The notes below the pieces were generated by a model that was not told the DNA's origin, did not search any database, and saw nothing but the letters and a program-made list of their open reading frames with translations. A stretch of 64,000 nucleotides of DNA, from positions 10,165,125 to 10,229,124 of the forward strand of contig BROE01000003.1 in NCBI GenBank assembly GCA_036571765.1, written 5' to 3'. Origin of the DNA: Plecoglossus altivelis. Taxonomy: Eukaryota; Chordata; Actinopteri; Osmeriformes; Plecoglossidae. Made by a program: the position numbers and the translations under genes. This document shows positions 50,294 to 63,794 of the stretch, one piece after another. How positions within the stretch are numbered: the stretch's first letter is position 1; each line of letters opens with the position of its first letter.

Positions 50294-52008
50294 CTGAAGA
50301 ATGGAACACAACAGAACAGAATATTACATGGTACGACTTAACATGATGCAATACAATGCAATACTCCCACATACTTTTTTTTTTCATCCAGCAAACGTTT
50401 TTCATTCAAAGCGAGTTGTAGAATCTGTACAAGGATACAGTGTCAACCTTCTACTGAACAAAAAAGAAAAGATCTATTCTACCATTTCTACTTCACTTTT
50501 CTGCCAAACCTTGTTATGCAATGAAATTTCACCAACACTCCTTTAGACACGCCTCATTATTAATCAGCCACCTGGTTACTAACCCTGTGCCTCGTTAGCA
50601 ATAATGCTGTGAGACACTTTCTTCTCACCTTCAGGATCCTGTTGGGGGTGTCGGCCTTGTGGTAGTAGAGGAAGCCGTTATAGACCACATGTCCGGTTCC
50701 CTGCCAGGGATGGGGCAGCTGCATGCTCAGGCCTCGTCGACTGGAGTTGACCTGGGTGAACACCTTGAGAGACGGAAACTCCAGCACGGTGCTGTTCCGG
50801 GTCCCACTGAAGAAGTAGATCTTAGCTGAGCCCTTAGTGGGGTCCTTCAGCCAGGAGCCGCTGATGTCTCCTGCCTTCTTGACTATCTTCAGGGACGTCA
50901 CCCCTGCCAGCATGGTGCTGCAATCTGAACCAGGGGACGAGAGATGAGCCAGGAGTCATTCAGTGATGAGCCAATGACGACTTCATGTTGAGTCAATAAG
51001 TGATTGTGGATGCCTGTTTGAGATGCGTGAAGTAACGACAGACACCACTGGAATATCATTGCACTTCGTGAGACCCCCCCCCCCCCCCCCCCCCCCCCAC
51101 ACACACGGACACACACAGAAACACACACCTTACCTCACACACACACACACCCATGCACACAGACAAACACCTCCTCCTCCCCACAAGCGTCATACACCCC
51201 GTCACTCGCACACCTATTACCCCCCCCGTCCCCCGTCCCCCGTCCCCTCACCCGTCCCCTTCGTGATCTTGGCCTTCTTCTTCAGCTGGCTGAGCTGAGC
51301 GTCTCGCAGCTGCTGCTCCAGCACGCTCTCCTCCACCTGGATGTGTGGCTGGTTGGGGATCCTATTCTCCAGGTACTCCACGTCCCTCTCCACCCTCTCC
51401 ATCCTCATGGCCACCCCCTCCACCTGGGTCTTCACCTCCAGCCTCTGGACATCCATGGTGGCCAGCTGACCTCTCACCTCTGTGGTGAAGTCATAGATCT
51501 TCTGATCCACGCGCTGGCTCCTCTGCTCACACAGGTTCACACGCTCCTGCTCGGTTACAGAGATTATGTATTTATATTTGATGTATGTATTTTAGTTGTA
51601 TGTTACCACTAACTACAATGTTACTCATATGTCACCACTAATTAGTATGCTACTTGTTTGCTAATTGTACTAACAAGTATATATGCTGGTATGTTACATG
51701 TATCTTAATACGAATGAGTATAGTATAGTAGTAGTATAGTATAGTATACTGAATTTTGCTGGCACCACTATACACACAGTGTTCCAGACCTGTAGAATTA
51801 TATGATTGCTTTGTATGCCCATAGAGAAAGGCAGAAAACTGTTGTCAACGTTTTTATGTCTCTCCAATATCACTCCCTCTGTCTGTCTTACCTCCAACTG
51901 GGCCAGCCTCCGCTCAAAGTACTGCATCATGAAGGCCTCTTGGGCAGATCTCTGGGTTTGAACTCCTCCCAGGGTGAAGAGCAGCAGAGAGACCAGCCAG
52001 GTCCACAT
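49799..52008 (-). CDS. olfml1: Olfactomedin-like protein 1, complete, 4 exons
   Basis: Secreted extracellular glycoprotein of the olfactomedin family; its precise role is poorly known. Exons are 51,892-52,008, 51,252-51,546, 50,629-50,924 and 49,799-50,293 (117+295+296+495 nt), giving 400 residues plus TGA. Human OLFML1 is about 402 residues as I recall. A signal peptide (MWTWLVSLLLFTLGGVQTQ) is followed by a coiled coil (about residues 25-130) and an olfactomedin domain (about 140-395). TSLKIVKKAGDISGSWLKDP, NTVLEFPSLKVF-type strands, the WQGTGHVVYNGFLYYHKA stretch and the terminal YAWDDGYQTVYKVETKRK match OLFML1 better than OLFML3. Cysteines at CSTMLAG, CQSRDAEGAFLTCG and VQCLYD fit the family. 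It lies directly upstream of ppfibp2 in the same orientation. The start is the first ATG before the signal peptide. Confidence 0.95.
50629..50924 (-). CDS. olfml1: olfml1 exon 3 (olfactomedin domain, first part)
   Basis: 296 nt, residues 138-236. It begins DCSTMLAGVTSLKIVKKAGD and ends DTPNRILK, the N-terminal blades of the olfactomedin propeller. Acceptor GGTTCAG, donor AAG|GTGAGA. Confidence 0.94.
51070..51100. repeat. Poly-C / poly-G tract in olfml1 intron 2
   Basis: A run of more than 20 C on plus (G on the sense strand), then ACACACACGG. Homopolymer length in an assembly is unreliable. Confidence 0.9.
51252..51546 (-). CDS. olfml1: olfml1 exon 2 (coiled coil)
   Basis: 295 nt, residues 40-137 plus one base. 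It encodes the heptad-rich stretch with MERVERDVEYLENRIPNQP, the family equivalent of RVERAQREIDYIQYL. Acceptor CGAGCAG. The donor ACGG|GTGAGG is followed at once by four G-runs. Confidence 0.93.
51892..52008 (-). CDS. olfml1: olfml1 exon 1 (signal peptide)
   Basis: 117 nt, residues 1-39, ending in phase 0. It holds the signal peptide and the start of the coiled coil (QYFERRLAQLE). Donor GAG|GTAAGA. Confidence 0.93.
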
Positions 52009-55000
52009 TCTCCCTCCAGACTAGTGGAGCGTCTTTAAATCCCTTAAAAGCTTTATTTAAAAGTGCTTTTGCCCTTTGTCAGACTGTTTTGATGCCTTGA
52101 ATTCGGATTTGTTGTCTAGCCAATCTTCTTGGTTGGTTGCGAGTGGTCCCTTTCCAGACGCATGAGGATCTAGACTGTTCCAGGAGCTGGTGTTCCAACT
52201 GACTTTCTAGTTCCAAGTTCTGTGCGTGTTTGCGTGCGGGGGTGTGAAACAGAGAGAGAGAGAGAAAGCGAGGGGGAAAGAGACGGAGAGAGATGGAAGG
52301 AGAAAAAACAGAACCAAATAGAATGAGGGTTCCTGTAGTTTTTTTTAGTTCTAATATCCTCCAGATGGCCCTGTGACACGTCCTCAGTTTGGAGAGACAG
52401 TACAGGATCAAATGCCTTCATAAGACTGCAACCCACTCTCAGAGTAGATAGCATTTAGAATTTCCTGAACTGACTTTTGAATTTATATGGTCAAATGTCT
52501 TCCTCTGATGCAGAAAATGCAACTCAGATATGGTCATGGCTACAACTTTGATCACATAATTAACATGTATCCATGAGTTATATATTGTCAACGTTTTTAG
52601 TGATGTGTCTGGAATTTACATGGTCGTGGACAGGTGCAGCCGCAGTCAAGTTAGAAGCCATCATGATTTTGAAAGAGTATTTTAGAGCTCAGTGACAATG
52701 TACTGAAATATTATGTTTTTTTTCTCTCTCCAGAAGACATCAACAGCATGTGACGAACACCTGAGGCTCTCCAATAGCCTGCTAAGCGATCAGTGGCAAA
52801 GTGGAAAACCCCTGTAGTCATATGAGGCTCCCGACAGCAGATGGCGCCATACACTATCAACTTCACATGGTGTGAGCGTGTGCTATTGAGAGATGTAACT
52901 ACCTTTCAAACTCGCTGCTTGGCCAAACTTATCGTTTAACTAGTTATTATGTTGTAACCAATATAGCATTCGGTACCAAGCCATAGCGTGGAAATACGAT
53001 AGACTTGGGTCTTACAGCTTGGTTATGTTCTTTGTACCGGTTTGCCTATTGTACTATTGTCTCTGTGATTTTCACCTATTCCACCGTCAGAGCAGCATGA
53101 ATGTTATGTTAGCCAGCAAACTGCAAAATGTTATCATACATAAAACTTCATCTATGTCATTTTTTGGCATGCTGTATAAACTGTTTTACGTAACAGGGTA
53201 TTGTGAATCTTAGCCTGACATACTAAACAATACAATGGGGCCAGATGTAAGTATCTTTTGGTGTGTTTTTGTGTTTCAAGTTAAAGGTCTTGAAGTTCCC
53301 TGCTTCTACATGACCCTGTGCCGGTTTCAGTCAACATGCACTCAGCACAGTTGTCCAAGTCCTTATGAGAGCTCTAAAAAACAATCATCTCCTGTAGTTG
53401 TACTATCCATAATAGATGCATGAGAAACCCAATAGCGTATCAAAACACAAACAATTCATTATTTATCTTATAGTGGCGCTGTAGCAGTGAGTGCATTCAA
53501 CCTGAGCGGTAGGCATAGTAACAAGGAACAAAGTTTCTCCATTATCCTGTGTGTGAGCTAGACTGAGCACTTTAAAAGCGCAGCTGGCCCACCCCAAAAC
53601 TACAGCTTCTCATCTTCTTGGTTGTTTTGTCATGGTTACTAGAGTATTTAGTCACACATAGTGTGGGTTTTTGTGTGTGTGGGCTTGATGTGTGTGTGTG
53701 TTGTGTGTGATAGACCTAACCAACTTTTATAGGGAATTAATTTAAACTCAATACGCTTTGCCGCTGCATGTAAATGCCAAAGTAATGCAGCTTGCTCTGG
53801 TTTGGCAAAACGGGTGTAGTGATGAGAGCAATATGGCTTAAGTGGGGATACGTCTAATTAGGCAATATCACACACGAGGGAGTGATATCAACACTGCAGT
53901 GATTATGAAGCCACAGGCCAAGTGCTGAAGATAATCACAGCAGCCAAGCTGATATTCAAGAACAGCATGACTTCGGATGTGATATTGCTTTCATATGAAA
54001 GTTCAAAACATTTTTTTTTTGTTAACAATCACAAGCAACATAATTTATCTGTTTGTTTATTTGATCTTTATTTGTCTCTGTCAGCACATATTGCTCAGTA
54101 ACTGGACTGGGACTGGACTGTTTCCATCAAACTAAACATGTGTGCGCACCAGCTTGTGTCTTTGAGTAGAGCTACACAATATAGCTGTAGCCCAGCTACT
54201 TTGGAACATGCGTTAGCTTCCGTTTATTGTGAAACTATTAAAGTAAGAGTGTTTTGCGGATATGTGTTCGTCTTTGCTGTGCAAAGTTTGTTACGATCCA
54301 AGATAGCGATCGTTCATTTAGCCTAAATAAGTGACACTTGTATAGTTAAAAGTCCCCTGGACTGTTCATCTCTACTCGACTTTGACACTAATATTAATCA
54401 TCAACGCTCGTGGAATACCTCCTGTCCAATCAATTGACTGGGTCAAAACAAAATGATCCTTAAAACTGTGCTGACCCCTGAACGCTAGTTTTAGACGTTA
54501 CAGTTCAGCCAGTTTGTGTTTTGGGGACATTTTAATGGGAGAAACTAAAGTTCTGCCTGTGAGTCCTGAGACAGGAAGACGGCCACAATTCCCCCATCAG
54601 TGTTGCGCAACACATCTGTGCGTCCCTGCAAGTCCTCCACCTCCAAATGCTGTATTATATTATCATAGCAATTCACCACCAGGTCCCTTGAAACAGTGCT
54701 TCCATCAACCTCTCCTGACATTACCATAATTCCTTCACATCTTCTTTTCATGCCCCCCCTCCCCCTTCCCCATCTCCACCTCTGTCCCATCAGTGAGAAT
54801 CAGCATTGCAAACTGTATAATGATGACATTCTCTGGCACTTCAAGGGACATTATGTATAAAGTCGCGCTGGGTTATTTCATGTCCCTTTGCTTTGTCAGC
54901 TCTGTAAACGCACCTTTGAGATGTTAAATGGTGTGAGGGGTGCGTGTGCGCACTGTTGGTGTGTGCACCGCACGTGTGTGTGGTTGGGTCATTTCTCAGT

Positions 55001-56817
55001 CGTGTGTTTGTGCTAAAGTGTGTGCGTGTGATTTCTAAACATACATCTTTATGCCTTATGTGAAAACGACACAGGAATTTCCTGTCTCCGCAGCATCCGT
55101 CAGCACAAGATAACGACAAACAGGAGTTGCCTTTCCCACAATCCTCTTGTACGCCACACAGCATAACGTCTCGACTACCTTTCTGAAACGATCTTGTCTT
55201 TTCGAGTTTTCATACTCCGCTACTCACCGACCTACAAACAACTAGTTGCTTCCAAACAAGGGGAAATCTGTGGTTAATGTAGACAGGTCATCAGAGCCCA
55301 GCCTCTCTTTAGAAATAATAACACACTTTTTGCTCAATATGAAATCATGATCAGTCTTAATCTGGGTCGTATCCCAGATAGAGCTAGTGATGCCACGTGA
55401 CTGTACTGTTGGTAAAGCCTTGTTCACTGGGGCCTTGCCTGTTTGTTGCTGTGAAAGATGTTGACAAGCCAAGACAGTGTTTCTATAACCTTGAGGTGGA
55501 GCTGAGTGTGGTTGTGCGTATTAGTCTTTGTGCATCCCTCTTACTGTCTCTCCTCCACACACCCCTCCTCCGCTCTCTCATTCTCTCTCTGTCTCTCTCT
55601 CTGTCTGTCTCTCTTACTCTCTCGCTCACTCTTCCTGTCCAATCTATCTCTTTGCTCATTCTGTCGTTTGGGGGAGGGATTTGTCAGAGAGAGATGATGT
55701 GATGGTCAGAGTATCCAGGGTGTGGCAGCTTAAGGCCGGTCCTGTCTTTTAAATGAAGATCAGTCGCCTGTCTGGGGATCTAACCTTAGCAGCACTGCTG
55801 CCATCAGATGCTGTATGAACACAGGTTCATGTTCTCATGGGAAGCAAAAGAGTGCAGTCTATCCTTTGGTACCGAACAACATTGCCCTAGTTTCAGGCGT
55901 GTAACAGATGCAGCTAACATCCGGTCTGGTGAATTAGCTTGCTGTGCCTTGATCTGTAGAGAAAACCGAAAGATAGATGAATCTACAAAGATGTCCACCA
56001 GGATTCAAACTTGCCTGGCAACAGTCAGTTAGGACAGGGGACGGGAGAGAAGCTGACGTCCCCTGGGTCCGCCCCAGTTCTCTATCTGTCCCAGCATGCC
56101 TGGGGGTAATGAGCTGCGAATGTTTTCTGGCCAAATAGAGAAAGTCTCCTATAAAAAACAACTGTTGGATTCACCATCAAATGTGTACAGTAGTTTAACC
56201 CACATAAATCAAAAGTGGTTGAAAGTTTTTATAAATCATGTCTATCCATAAATAGCTATACACTGGTTTCCCTCCTTCGAAAAAAGCTCAAAGACTTCCC
56301 CTCATCATGTATTTATGGAAAACAGTCTATTTATATCATTACTCAGCTAAAATGATTGATCCCTAAACACCTTGAACCCCCACAGTAGTGCTGCCGTAAA
56401 GCATGGCAAGACAAACAGCGTCTTTTCCCCCCCACTTTATTGCTTCTTGATAATCAACATGTTGATAAATCAAAGTGAGCAGTCAAACAGACTAGACTGG
56501 AGATTTCAATCTTGAGACTGGATGATGGAAGCCATTACCCTGCAGCTCTATTGGCACAGCAATTATCAGATGATAGTGCATGCATGTTGGAAGCTCCCTG
56601 ATGATTACTGTTTGCAGACTAAGTGACCTCATTCACTGTTCTCCTTACTAAGTGGTGCTACTCCACACTCTCTGGAGCAATGATCTTAGCTCCTTCTCCT
56701 CTCTGCCAGTAAAATAACTGCTGAAGATAGATATGCTTTCAAGATACACATGCATTCTCTCCCTCGGTCTATTAATCTCTGTCCCAGTCTTTATCTTAGA
56801 TGCAGGCAGTATCCACC

Positions 56818-56820
<3 letters not shown>

Positions 56821-56865
<45 letters not shown>

Positions 56866-56866
56866 G
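56821..56866. repeat. (CT)n microsatellite
   Basis: About 22 uninterrupted CT units. Confidence 0.97.
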
Positions 56867-57061
56867 GTGTTGCCATGCCTGAATCCATCTTCGACTGTAT
56901 TTATTGGTCTCTCTCTCTCTGATTCTCTTCTCTCTGTCTTCTCGTTCTCTCTCCCTCCCTTTTGCCTCTCTCTACTGATGCTCCTCCATTCTGATGGCAA
57001 GAAGAAGCCACTCTAATGAGCCCAGAAAGGCAGGCAGGAGGAAGAAGTGATTTTAAAGGTG

Positions 57062-57592
57062 AGAGTAGAGGAGAAGAGACGAGAGAGCAGTGGAGAGGAG
57101 AGAGAGAAGCGGAGAGAGGAGGGAGAGAGAAGAGTGGAGTGGAGAGGAGAGGAGGGAGAAAGAAGAGTGAAGTGGAGAGGAGGGAGAGAGAGAGAGGAGT
57201 GAAGAGGAGGGAGAGAGAGGAGTGGAGAGAAGGGAGAGGAGTGGAGAGGATGGAGAGAGAGGAGCAGAGAGGAGAGAGAGAAGTGGAGAGGAGAGAGAGA
57301 CGAGTGGAGAGAGGGAGAGAGAGGAGCGGAGAGGAGGGAGACAGAGACGAGTGGAGAGGAGGGAGAGAGTGGAGTGGAGGGAGAGAGTGTCGTGGAGAGG
57401 AGAGAGGGAGAGGAGGGAGAGAGACGAGTGGAGAGGAGGGAGAGAGAAAGACGAGTGGAGAGGAGGGAGAGAGACAAGTGGAGAGGATGGAGAGAGTAGA
57501 GCAGAGAGGAGAGACAGTGTGAGGAGTGGAGAGAGAGGAGCGGAGAGGAGGGAGAGAGAGGAGAGGAGATGGACAGATGAGAGAACAGCATG
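57062..57592. repeat. GA-rich minisatellite (GGAGAGGAGGGAGAGAGAGG)
   Basis: About 530 bp of purine units such as GTGGAGAGGAGGGAGAGAGA of 20-30 bp. Intergenic between syt9 and olfml1 (or within a syt9 3' region). Confidence 0.93.
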
Positions 57593-59024
57593 TAACGAGA
57601 TGAGATAGAAGAAAGGGAGAAAAGAAGATTGATTTAAATCACAACCATTTTATGGTACTGTACACCAACGTTTTCCAGACTGTGACATATCGTAAGTAGA
57701 GTCGTTTTGTTTATGTAAACATTTCACATATTATATGCGGTGTCATCGTTTGCTGACTTGGTCCTCCAAAACGATTTGCATTTTGCAATCTCTAAACCGT
57801 GGCCCAAAACTACTTTCCCCAACTAATGAAAACACATTAACAGTCCATCATTCCTAATCATCGCCCTCCAGTGGGGGTTTGGAGAACTGTGTTTTTAATA
57901 ACCTGCTAATTGAATGAAGGAGCAGCCGTCTCACCTCAGAGCCTGACTCCTCCGGCTATAATTAGCTGAGGCATGTTGTCTTGTGTCAGAGCACTCTGTC
58001 TTATCCTGCCAGTGATCCTCTGGGGCCGCAGAGAGGACGAACACAGCCTGAGCCGTCTGCTTTACCATGACAACAACAGGCTAGTCGTTGAGTACAGCAC
58101 TCCTCCGTACAGAGGAAAGGCATTTTAGTTTTGAATGCACACGTTGGTACGGTGTGTGGTGTCGTGTGGTAGACGTCCCAAGCCTGTGGGTTAGAGTACT
58201 GTTGCTGCTTCAGCGTGAAATGTGCTTGAGCCTCGTATGGGGGCTAGATAGAGAGCCTGATGGGTTGATCAGTGTGGGGGGTGTATTCTTCAGAGAGAAA
58301 CTTTGGATGAGCGACACCTTGGACTGAAATCTAAAGAGCCATTTGGGTCAGGAAATACCATGAGGGCTGTTTGGCGTGTGGTGTGTGTGTGGGGTGTGTG
58401 TGTGTGTGGGGGGGGGGGGGGTAGAGGAAGAAAGTCAGTGATAAAGAGGAAGTGAGAGAGGAACGGAGAAATGGAGCGACAGGGGAAGAGGAGAACGCAT
58501 GAAAATGCATGGCTTGATACTGAGAGGGTCTGTTCGTGTGTGTGTGTGTGCCAGCAAAGCAAGACCCATGCCATGCCAAATGACCGACACGTGTTGACTG
58601 TCTTTTAAAGCCATCACACACATTCAACAGTTAGGCTCTAAGGAACAATGATAATACAAATTATCTTCACATCACGCCATGCACGGAGCCAATCTGGGTT
58701 AAACTCATAGGCGTTGGTATGACGATAATTGTCTTGTTTGTTAATTTAGCTCATGCAGGTGTGTAGGAGGAGGAAGCGTATTCAAACGCTCTCCTACGAC
58801 GTTACAAGGCGGATCCATTTAAGTGCCAATGCAGAATGTTGTACACATTTATCTCCCCAGCTGAACGTTCGCATTGTTTTTGTGAGAGTATGGACGCAAT
58901 CCAAATAAATCCAAATAAATATAGTTGAAGGTTTGGAGTGGGTTTGTTTGTGTTTAACCGCAGCTGAAACACACAGATATACATCAATGGAAGCTTGCAA
59001 AGACAAAATTATGCAGGCTTACAT

Positions 59025-59028
<4 letters not shown>

Positions 59029-59102
<74 letters not shown>

Positions 59103-59103
59103 T
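59029..59103. repeat. (CA)n microsatellite
   Basis: About 35 CA units. Confidence 0.97.
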
Positions 59104-60149
59104 CACATCTTAATAACTGGAAGAGAGTGTTAATTGTGTTTTTCATCAAATCCTTTTCCATATGTGGCTATGATCATGCCAGATCATAATCTGTACTTTG
59201 ATACCAATCTGTTCTCCTCTCCTCTTCTGCATCACTTTGTTGGCCAGGAGATCTATCAGTGAGTCTGGCTCTCTGCCCAAGTCTTGTTCTTAGTTGGCAC
59301 TAGGATGGGCTGAGCTTTAAACCTTTAACACCTGGGTCGTCAGGAGAGGGCTGCATCTGCATAGTCTTGAAACCTGTCCTTCTCTTAATTCCTTCTTGTG
59401 TAAGTTTTACCTTATGAGGCAGCTGGAGTCCCAACATCACAACCATTCAAGAATCCATCTTGCCTGGGTTCAAGATATGTGCTTGTAGCTGAATCATAGC
59501 CACACGGTTTAGGTGTGATGACAGCCTGTGATGAATGGTATTTGACAAATGGTTCATCCAATCACCTGGATCAAAAAGTCCCAGTTCTTTTTCCAAACAG
59601 CTTCCGAGGACAACTTTCAACAATCGCAGTCAGTGACGAGGGAGGGTGGAGGAGAGGAGACTGCCTCAACTTATTAAGACTCATCCCAGGGGGTATCTCA
59701 GGAGTCCTCAGCCTGTTACCTTCCTGCTGGGGAGGATTCACACTCTTCACAGAGCTGTCTTCCACATACTCTTATCTCCACCCTGGAGGAGGCAGGAGAA
59801 GGGGGGGTATTTTAATGAGGTTTTTCATTTAACAGGTTTTTATTAAAGGTAGGATGAGAATAAATGTCAGGTGAGGTGAGGAGATCGTTTGTCTGTGGAG
59901 CTGTGGAGTTGTTTCATTTATCAGCTCACACGTCCTTCCCAAACTTGAGCTCAACACGCCGTCTCGTGTGCTGGAATATGGTGTAATCGCACAGACAAAC
60001 GAATGGAGGGATTTATGCACATTCTGGAAATCATGTGCAGTCACACCCACATTTGTTTATTTCAAGGCAACGGTTTAAACATGTCTGTCAGGATACTACT
60101 GCAGCTGTGTGCCCTTACTTGAGCGGGGGAGAACACACACAGGCAATGA

Positions 60150-60524
60150 CGTATGCACACACACACACACCCACACCCACCCACCCACCCACACATACAC
60201 ACACACACACCCACCCACACATACACACACACACACAAGCACACCCTGGCAAATATATTTACATACACTGTCAGCCCCATTTGGTTGCTCTGTTTTGCAC
60301 CTAATGTTCATCCTGCTTTTCATTCATTTTCCCGGATCAGAGAGACCTCCAAAACACAGGAGTACTGATAGCAAAGAGATGCACACAGGCGGACACACAC
60401 AGACAGACACACACAGACCACAGACACACACACATAGACGCACACACAGACACACACATCTCAGTTATGTATTCCCATTAGCCATCAAGTGTGAACCCTC
60501 TGAGTCACACCATGATTGCAGCAG

Positions 60525-60609
<85 letters not shown>

Positions 60610-60690
60610 ACTCACACACACACTTCTAAACACACTCCTACACACACACATACTTACATTAACACACACACACACACACACACACTGTGT
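60150..60690. repeat. Cluster of CA and CT microsatellites
   Basis: CA/CCCA runs at 60,155-60,240, ACAGACACACA at 60,385-60,460, (CT)n(CA)n at 60,528-60,625 and further CA at 60,640-60,685. Confidence 0.93.
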
Positions 60691-61684
60691 ATGAATATAA
60701 ACATGCACACCCATATTTATGTACAGTACACATACAGGTATACTATCTATACTCACACGCACATGCTGTGCTGTCAGTAGCTCTCAGCATCAGTCAGGTG
60801 CCAGCGGTCTACTGAGGACATGACGCTGCCTGTGTGAGGAGAGTGGACTGGAGCAGAGATGAGTCCGACTGGGTGTGTCTGTGCGTGTGTGTGCGTGTGT
60901 GCATGTGAGAGAGGTTTTTTTAAATCTAGTTTTATCTCACACAGCTTTTCTCTCTTGGGATAAAAATTGCACTTGTCTCACCTTGAGTGGTAAGGCTCAC
61001 TGGTGACATAGAAGTCAAAGCTTTCAAAGAGTGTGTGTGTGTGTGTGTGTGCGTGTGCATGCGTGTGTGTATAATTCAATCCATTCAATGAATATGTAAT
61101 ACTGTATCATGCATGTCATTTGTATATATATATATTTATTTATCAAGAACATATGAATTGACAATTGACATTTTGTATGAAGATTAGCAGCTAATATTAG
61201 CTAAAATTAGGTTCATTACAGAAATTAGAGAATTAAAAACTACTTTACACCAAATTATGCCATGCAATTTACCTAAAAATAAACCACTAACCATTAAATG
61301 TTAAAACATACTTGTTAAAAATACTAGATTCATCTCCCAACTGAAACAGTTTCTATCGATACATTTTTCCATTCTAACAGTACTGTAATATTAAACGGAT
61401 GGCCACGGACATGCAGTTGAATTCTGTAATCGCTACACAGGGTATTGCCTAGGAGCAGGTCTGGGATCAACAAGGCCCTCACGTACTCCTAGCCTTACCC
61501 ATATGTGGGAGCAAAGATATGATCTGGGATCAGTCGTGGTACCTCGACTCCCAGTAATACTGCTGGTCTCCGTGGAGGCATGAACCAGTTTGGACCTATG
61601 ACACGCGGTCGTGTTAAGGCTCTTCCCCATGTCAGCATCCATCACATCTTCTTCACCGGTCATCCGCGTTGTACTGTGTGGAAT

Positions 61685-61890
61685 AGCGCCACTTTTCACT
61701 CTTTGCGTGTGTGCGTGCACGTGTGCGTGTGTGTCGCTGGGCATTATGTGTGTGGAGATTTGTGTGCGTGTGTATGGGTGGATGTGTGTAGACGTGAGTG
61801 CCGGCGCGCCTGTCTGTAAATGTGTGCCAGTGCGTGTGAGCGTAGATGTGTGTGGGCGTTTCGCATTGGTGTGTGTGTCGCTCATGGTGA
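61685..61890. repeat. GT-rich low-complexity region
   Basis: GTGTGTGCGTGCACGTGTGC and similar, not pure. Confidence 0.85.
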
Positions 61891-62104
61891 GGGCGGGGTC
61901 TTGAGAGAATTGCAGGAGCCTCCCTGACTTCCTCCTCCTGTGGCACTCTGACCCACCCACTGGAACAGCCACAAGAAACCACAAAGAAGTGTCAGAGCCC
62001 AGACTACTTCAATTAGCGATTGAAAAGCAGAAAAGAAACACTTCAAAGTCTTTCACTTGGTAAACGTTCACGCAAGGGGGGACATTCACACTCAAGGACA
62101 ACAT

Positions 62105-62150
62105 CTAATGGTTAAGTCTGGTTGGTCACAAAAGCTAGGTTCAAATCCGA
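62105..62150 (+). repeat. Possible tRNA-derived SINE head fragment
   Basis: TAATGGTTAAG followed 20-odd bases later by a perfect Pol III B box, GGTTCAAATCC (62,138-62,148). The spacing and wording resemble the heads of tRNA-derived fish SINEs. No clear SINE tail was found, so this is weak. Confidence 0.3.
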
Positions 62151-63794
62151 CAGAAGGCAGGATCCTTAAGCGTTTGAGATCCAGAATGTTCTGAACCGGC
62201 TGCATGGTCGTTAATAGTCTGCAGCTGAATTAACGGTAGGAGGAGGAGAGGATTCCGAGTAAGGCTGGGCTGCTCAACAAGGACGGGGAGACAGTGGAAA
62301 GAAGAACTAAAGCTGAAAGGTCGGAGGGTCGAAATCGAATTTCCCCTCTGTGCTCGCCGGCAAGTCATTTAATGGAACAGGGAGTGTCGCTTGTGAATTC
62401 TTTTTCAACACCAGGATCGGTGTTCTCTGAACAGCTGCTCTCGGTGTGCTTTGCTTCCCCCCCCAAATCAACTGTGACTGAGCCTCTACACGTAGATCCA
62501 GGATCTGTACACATTTATACTGTGAATAAAGAAGTATCCAGCACTGTGCATTCAATCAAATGGAATTTGGCACTTTTATACTGCTGCATGAATGCAGAAG
62601 ACAAAACAAATGTTTGAGACGATATTCATGCAAATAATCTTGCGGGCTTAAGACCTTTGTGCAGTACTGCACAGTAGAGACATTCTCTGCTTAATGAAGA
62701 GAGGACCTTCTGACTGGACTGTTGGTAAGCGTGAAGCTATGAGTCTGTCCACTCCCTGCTCATTCTCCATGACAGCTCTGTTTCACAGCCGTCTCCCTGT
62801 TCCAGAACCGCTACTTGGGATGTGCCTGCGGTGGCCGCTGGAGTCTGGGTTATGCTCCATTTACACTGGAACACACACAGGCACACACCCGGTGTGTGTG
62901 TGTGTGTGTGTATGTGCGTCTTTTAATGGAGCATAAACCTGGCTCAAGTGGCCAAGTGTCTAAATTATTGATGGGATCACTCAGTGGTCTGAGGGTCAAC
63001 AAGTCTCTTGCCAAGACTTCAAAACATCACTGCATAGAAACCCTGGAGCGAGAAGAAAATTAGGTTTGTGTGCGCGCCTGTGTTGTGTCTGCGTGTGTTT
63101 ATGCAAGCCACTCTCTGGTTGTGTATTTCTGTGTGTGTGTGTGTGTGCGTATCTACGCGTGCCCCTTGCTGCGTGTGTGCGTGGCGATGTGTTGTTGTCT
63201 GCCAGTGTGATTGCGTATCTGTGTAGCTGCCATCTAGAGAGTCTTATCCTCAAAGACAGCCCTCTCCCACTTTGAAGTTACACAAGTAAACCATTACCCA
63301 GCTCCTGAGAAGGCACAGTCCAGACAGAGGCCCCCCCCCCCCCCACCAGCAGTAACACTGTGGCAGGGGCTTCGCACCACGTCCACCATCCAACCCTCGA
63401 GGCTCTCGTGGCTTCCACAGTCGAACCTTTACTACGAGGATGCGTGTATTTGGATGGCAACAATCTAAATGAATGTTCAACTAGTCCAGGCTCTATTCTG
63501 GTCCTGCATTAATGAGCGTGGGGGAAGCGGCGTTCTTGAATAACAAACTGAATGAATTTGGCTCGGTATCTTTCTATTGCTCTCATCCTCTCGCCCTCTC
63601 TCTTTCACTCCCTCTGTTTTCTCTTTCCCTCCCTGTTTGCTCTCCCAGTAGGACATCAGCTTTGTTTTTATGATCAAACATAAAAGTCAAGTTTAATGTA
63701 AATCCATATTATGTAATCCGGTTATGCAACGGTGTGCCGTATGAATAAACATTTCATCGCACGCACACGCTCACGCAGGCACACTCTGACATAC

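Larger units (their letters stand above)
52009..63794. other. Interval between olfml1 and the syt9 exon
   Basis: About 11.8 kb without a recognisable gene. Minus-strand sequence 52,045-52,060 (TTTAAATAAAG) may be a weak TATA for olfml1. Unique DNA fills 52,400-55,550, 55,750-56,750, 57,600-59,000, 59,110-60,140 and 61,100-63,780. The syt9 3' UTR and last short coding exon probably lie in the right part but could not be placed. Confidence 0.6.

Noticed and set aside
59515..59846. Overlapping plus and minus frames of 64-105 codons
   Set aside because: No family resemblance; splice sites and codon pattern unconvincing.
62160..62175. Final syt9 exon with KR and stop (AAACGCTTAA on minus)
   Set aside because: The sequence is present but is not preceded by an AG acceptor at the right phase.
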